Shown: one piece after another, positions 6,185-9,082 of the stretch | Layout of the letters: every line of letters begins with the position of its first letter | Position numbering within the stretch: the stretch's first letter is position 1 | From: an uncultured Spirochaetaceae bacterium | Lineage (GTDB): Bacteria > Spirochaetota > Spirochaetia > Sphaerochaetales > Sphaerochaetaceae | Assembly: GCA_947630635.1 (NCBI GenBank) | Contig: CANRIJ010000061.1 | Coordinates: 1 to 9,082 of the forward strand | Reading direction: 5' to 3' | Length of the DNA stretch: 9,082 nucleotides | The notes under the pieces: generated by a model | Seen by the model: the letters and a program-made list of their open reading frames with translations, nothing else | What the model was told of the DNA's origin: nothing | The model's database searches: none | Made by a program: the position numbers and the translations under genes

Positions 6185-7192
6185 TCAGCCGTTTATTTTC
6201 TTCATGTGGGCAATGAGATCCAAAACCTTATTTGAGTATCCAATCTCATTGTCATACCAAGAGACAACCTTAACGAAAGTATCAGTAAGAGCAATACCAG
6301 CCTTTGCATCGAAGATAGATGTTCTTGTATCCCCAAGGAAATCAGATGATACAACAGCATCCTCTGTGTATCCGAGGATACCCTTAAGCTCGCCCTCAGA
6401 TGCCTTCTTCATTGCATTGCAGATCTCCTGATAGGTTGCTGGCTTCTTGAGGTTGACTGTGAGGTCAACAACAGAGACATCAAGAGTAGGAACTCTCATT
6501 GACATGCCAGTAAGCTTTCCATTAAGAGAAGGAATAACCTTTCCAACAGCCTTAGCGGCACCAGTTGAGGAAGGAATGATATTGCCAGATGCAGCTCTTC
6601 CGCCTCTCCAGTCTTTCATGCTCGGTCCATCAACAGTCTTCTGTGTTGCAGTTGTTGAGTGAACAGTTGTCATAAGTCCGTCTTCGATTCCGAACTCATC
6701 GTTAAGAACCTTGGCAATAGGAGCAAGGCAGTTGGTTGTGCACGATGCATTTGATACAAACTGTGTTCCCTTCTTGTATTCCTTCTCGTTTACACCAACA
6801 ACGAACATCGGAGTGTCGTCCTTTGAAGGAGCTGACATAACAACATACTTAGCACCAGCGTTGATATGAGCCTGTGCCTTCTCCTTGGTTAAAAAGAGAC
6901 CTGTTGACTCAACTACATACTCAGCACCGACTTCATCCCACTTGAGGTTGTTTGGGTCTTTCTCTGCTGTCACTCTGATCTTCTTTCCATTGACAATAAG
7001 GAGGTTCTTGTCCATATCTACATCGATAGTTCCATCGAACTTGCCATGCATTGTGTCATACTTAAGCATATAAGCCAAGTAATCTACTGGGCAGAGATCG
7101 TTGATTCCGACAATCTCTACATCCTTTCTTTCCATAGCAGCGCGAAACACAAAGCGCCCGATCCTACCAAAACCGTTGATACCAACCTTCAT
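6185..7192 (-). CDS. gap: Glyceraldehyde-3-phosphate dehydrogenase, glycolytic NAD type
   Basis: The enzyme oxidises and phosphorylates glyceraldehyde 3-phosphate to 1,3-bisphosphoglycerate with NAD. The 335-residue protein has the nucleotide-binding GINGFGRIGR at 4-13 and an Asp at 32 that favours NAD over NADP. The catalytic Cys151 lies in SNASCTTNC (147-155) and the partner His178 in TTVHST. The anion-site motifs TATQKTVDGP (181-190) and SSTGAAKAVG (208-217) are also present. The C-terminal SWYDNEIGYSNKVLDLIAH is close to the E. coli GapA type, from memory of that protein. A strong SD AAGGAG (7200-7205) sits 7 nt before the ATG. It is the first gene after the 126-bp ybeY-gap spacer, which has a candidate promoter, and is followed by a terminator. 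This fits high, partly separate expression. Confidence 0.97.
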   Translation of the reverse strand: MKVGINGFGRIGRFVFRAAMERKDVEIVGINDLCPVDYLAYMLKYDTMHGKFDGTIDVDMDKNLLIVNGKKIRVTAEKDPNNLKWDEVGAEYVVESTGLFLTKEKAQAHINAGAKYVVMSAPSKDDTPMFVVGVNEKEYKKGTQFVSNASCTTNCLAPIAKVLNDEFGIEDGLMTTVHSTTATQKTVDGPSMKDWRGGRAASGNIIPSSTGAAKAVGKVIPSLNGKLTGMSMRVPTLDVSVVDLTVNLKKPATYQEICNAMKKASEGELKGILGYTEDAVVSSDFLGDTRTSIFDAKAGIALTDTFVKVVSWYDNEIGYSNKVLDLIAHMKKING

Positions 7193-7199
7193 AATACTT

Positions 7200-7205
7200 C
7201 TCCTT
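7200..7205 (-). promoter_or_regulatory. Strong gap ribosome binding site
   Basis: AAGGAG on the - strand lies 7 nt before the gap ATG. It confirms the start and fits high expression. Confidence 0.8.
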
Positions 7206-7250
7206 GTACTTTGTCGTACCTTTAAAATACGTCAAGTCTTAGTTATCACT

Positions 7251-7279
7251 TTTGTATGAAAAAGTAAATATTAAACCAA
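7251..7279 (-). promoter_or_regulatory. Candidate sigma-70-type promoter for gap
   Basis: On the - strand, TTGGTT (7279-7274) and TACAAA (7256-7251) are separated by exactly 17 bp in an AT-rich context. Transcription would start near 7244, giving a leader of about 50 nt. The matches to TTGACA and TATAAT are 3/6 and 4/6, so the call rests largely on position and spacing. Confidence 0.4.
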
Positions 7280-7318
7280 TTTAACAGGCTAAAATTATGA
7301 CGTTTTAGATAGAGGAAA

Positions 7319-7750
7319 TTATTTTTTCCTCAGAATCTGGGAAATTATATTTTCCTGAAGAATAAGCATCTCCTCACTTTTGAAGTCATTTGTCTCATGA
7401 TCCATGCCATTCAGGTGCAAAAGGCCATGAACAAGAAGCCTGAGAAGCTCTTCGTCAAGATCCACAGAAAAATAGTCGGCATTCTCTTTCATGTCACTTA
7501 GAGATATGAAGATATCACCCTTCTCCTTAATAAAAGCAGGAAACTCGGGACCATCATCGAATGCGAAGGTAAGAATATCAGTTGAGAGATCTATGCCTCT
7601 ATATTCTCTATTGAGTAAGCGAATCTCATCCTTATCAACAAAGGTAACAGTAAAATCCCCATCTATATCAATCTTAGAGAGACAGAGCCTCAGAAGCTCT
7701 TCTGCTCTCTTCAAATCAACACCTTCAACATTTGAGCTAATGCTATACAT
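7319..7750 (-). CDS. ybeY: Endoribonuclease YbeY (rRNA maturation)
   Basis: YbeY is a metal-dependent single-strand endoribonuclease involved in 16S rRNA 3'-end maturation and ribosome quality control in the cytoplasm. The 143-residue protein carries the family's metal-binding motif H-x3-H-x5-H as HGLLHLNGMDH (108-118). The upstream signature TDILTFAF (57-64) and the GDIFISL strand (78-84) are also present. The length is normal for a compact family member. The ATG overlaps the end of the upstream HD gene by 8 bp (the TAG of that gene is at 7743-7745). There is no convincing SD, so translational coupling is likely. The pairing with a 7TM-HD gene is a common bacterial arrangement. Confidence 0.95.
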   Translation of the reverse strand: MYSISSNVEGVDLKRAEELLRLCLSKIDIDGDFTVTFVDKDEIRLLNREYRGIDLSTDILTFAFDDGPEFPAFIKEKGDIFISLSDMKENADYFSVDLDEELLRLLVHGLLHLNGMDHETNDFKSEEMLILQENIISQILRKK

Positions 7751-9082
7751 CTTGGTTATCGTACTCTATCCTTGAATGGTCTCTGCCTAAAAGATAGTGA
7801 ATAAAGGCATTCTTGATCTTCTCGAGATCAGTAAGAGTGAGCTTTGAGTCATTGAGCTGATTATGCGCAATCTTATCAGAGAAGATCTTCGTAATGAACT
7901 TATCATACTTCTGGTGAGTCGGATTCTTGATTGTTCTTGTGGCAGCCTCAGTGCAGTCTGCAAGCATGACAATTCCAGACTCTGGAGTTGAGGGAATATT
8001 TCCAGTATATCTGAAGTCCTCCTCAGAAACCTCGGTTCTATTTGGATTGTTCTTAACAGCCTCATCATAGAAATACTTTATAAGATCATTTCCATGGTGC
8101 TCGCCGATAATATCAATAACCTCCTGCGGAAGTCCAATCTCCTTCGCCTTCTCAATGCCAATCTTCACATGGCTCTTGATAACGGCAGCTGAAAGGGTTG
8201 AAGAGAGAACATCATGGGCATTTTTGCCGCTCTGGTTCTCAACAAAGTACTCTGGGTGCTCTGCCTTTCCAATGTCATGGTAGAGTGCTCCGACTCTTGC
8301 TAGCTCTGCATTTGCTCCAATCTTCTTTGCAGCCTCATATGCCATCTCAGAGACATTTCTCACGTGATTGAAAGTGCCAAGGGCAACCTGATTGAGTCTC
8401 TGAAGCGTTGGATTATCGGTGTATGAAAGATCATGAAGCCTAAATGGAGTTGGAATATTAAAGAGTCTCTCGAAGATCGGAAGAACAATGCTGTATATAA
8501 GAAATGCCAGTGTTATGTTTATCAGAGACCCCAAAATCGATATACCCATCTCATTCCAGCTATAAGAAGCAAGAAGAGAGAAGACAAAGACAACCAAGAC
8601 CTCTGATATAGAGGCAATAAGCCATTCAATAAGCGTTGATAGCCTCTCTTTTCTCACTCTCATAGAATAGAGGCAAAAGGCCACGGAAATAACTATGAAG
8701 AAGAAAGTGTATATGTTGGATGTCGGATAGAAGATCTGAAGGGCTCCAAAGAGTATTCCAATGTAGAGTCCATCACGCTCTCTATTTGTAAATGCAGATA
8801 TAAGCATTGGAGAGATCAGCATTGGAAGGAAAGCCGTTACCCTGAAATAGTTGTATCTGAGGGAGATTAGGACTATTACGAAATCCAGGACCTGTGAGAA
8901 GATAAAGAAAGAGAGGGCAATAATCAAAAAGAGGCCCTTTCTGTATTTGTAGCTAATCGAATTGATTGCAAAGAAGAGATAGAAGAGTATAGCCACTATC
9001 GAGAAGATCACCTCTCCTATAAGCTCAGTGGGACCCAAGGCAAAATAGGGCTCGCTGTTTATATGGCTTATTGTAGCTAGCT
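7743..9082 (-). CDS. PgpH-like 7TM-HD phosphodiesterase, probably c-di-AMP hydrolase (5' end outside window)
   Basis: The reading frame is open to the right edge of the window, so the N-terminus is missing. A TTG at 9038 is in frame but has no SD, and I do not take it as the start. Counting from that TTG, about six to seven membrane helices lie at residues ~7-190, followed by a cytoplasmic HD domain at ~205-425. The HD metal ligands are visible: His225, the His254-Asp255 pair in YHDIGK, His290, His314-His315 in GEHHG, and Asp361 in MLADCTEAATR. The ending DLEKIKNAF...HSRIEY matches the PgpH family. PgpH proteins hydrolyse the second messenger c-di-AMP; the extracellular 7TMR-HDED sensor usual in that family would lie upstream, outside the window. 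It overlaps ybeY by 8 bp. Substrate is inferred from the family only. Confidence 0.88.
   Translation of the reverse strand, partial: LATISHINSEPYFALGPTELIGEVIFSIVAILFYLFFAINSISYKYRKGLFLIIALSFFIFSQVLDFVIVLISLRYNYFRVTAFLPMLISPMLISAFTNRERDGLYIGILFGALQIFYPTSNIYTFFFIVISVAFCLYSMRVRKERLSTLIEWLIASISEVLVVFVFSLLASYSWNEMGISILGSLINITLAFLIYSIVLPIFERLFNIPTPFRLHDLSYTDNPTLQRLNQVALGTFNHVRNVSEMAYEAAKKIGANAELARVGALYHDIGKAEHPEYFVENQSGKNAHDVLSSTLSAAVIKSHVKIGIEKAKEIGLPQEVIDIIGEHHGNDLIKYFYDEAVKNNPNRTEVSEEDFRYTGNIPSTPESGIVMLADCTEAATRTIKNPTHQKYDKFITKIFSDKIAHNQLNDSKLTLTDLEKIKNAFIHYLLGRDHSRIEYDNQDV

Larger units (their letters stand above)
7193..7318 (-). other. ybeY-gap intergenic region and gap leader
   Basis: This AT-rich 126-bp spacer is the largest gap in the window. 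It contains a candidate promoter (7251-7279), the gap SD (7200-7205) and a weak 6-bp inverted repeat, CTAAAA/TTTTAG, around 7289-7308 just after ybeY. That repeat lacks a T-tract and is unlikely to terminate. TGACGT occurs in opposite orientations on either side of the promoter (7298-7303 on +, 7229-7234 on -). I see no riboswitch or RNA gene. Confidence 0.6.

Noticed and set aside
7206..7235. TTGACG at 7235-7230 as the -35 of a gap promoter
   Set aside because: It is a good -35 match, but no acceptable -10 occurs 16-18 bp downstream, and the -10 would fall next to the SD.
7289..7308. CTAAAA/TTTTAG inverted repeat as a ybeY terminator
   Set aside because: The stem is short and A/T only, with no T-tract after it on the - strand.
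9036..9038. TTG as the start of the HD phosphodiesterase gene
   Set aside because: No SD precedes it, the frame remains open to the window edge, and the family normally has a long N-terminal sensor region upstream.

Overview
The window looks like a chromosomal housekeeping region of a diderm bacterium, most probably a spirochaete (Treponema or Sphaerochaeta type). This is inferred from three things: a signal-peptide-bearing SurA-like chaperone (outer-membrane biogenesis), the pgk-tpiA-secG order, and a PgpH-type HD protein directly before ybeY. The last two arrangements are known in treponemes. No sequence search was run, so the taxonomic call is an inference.

Layout. On the + strand, the window opens inside a gene for a multi-pass membrane protein of unknown family. 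Only its C-terminal 169 residues are present, and it ends at a strong intrinsic terminator (518-547). Everything else lies on the - strand and is transcribed right to left. In transcription order the genes are a 5'-truncated PgpH-like 7TM-HD phosphodiesterase, ybeY, gap, pgk, tpiA, secG, a small flavodoxin-fold protein, a SurA-like peptidyl-prolyl isomerase, nusB, map and a COG2236-type purine phosphoribosyltransferase. Genes are packed at -20 to +8 bp except at three places: the 126-bp ybeY-gap gap, which carries a candidate promoter, and two short gaps (gap-pgk and secG-orf140). Each of those two holds an intrinsic terminator hairpin set only about 20 nt from the next start codon.

Functionally, gap-pgk-tpiA is a lower-glycolysis operon and secG adds the Sec translocon subunit. 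The downstream block groups envelope protein folding (SurA-like), transcription antitermination and rRNA synthesis (NusB), protein maturation (Map) and purine salvage. The upstream pair couples c-di-AMP turnover (inferred from family) with rRNA maturation by YbeY. There is no mobile element, CRISPR array, tRNA, rRNA or defence gene, and I do not see a previously undescribed system. The points most worth a second look are the two terminators abutting start codons and the flavodoxin-fold protein that lacks a recognisable FMN phosphate loop.
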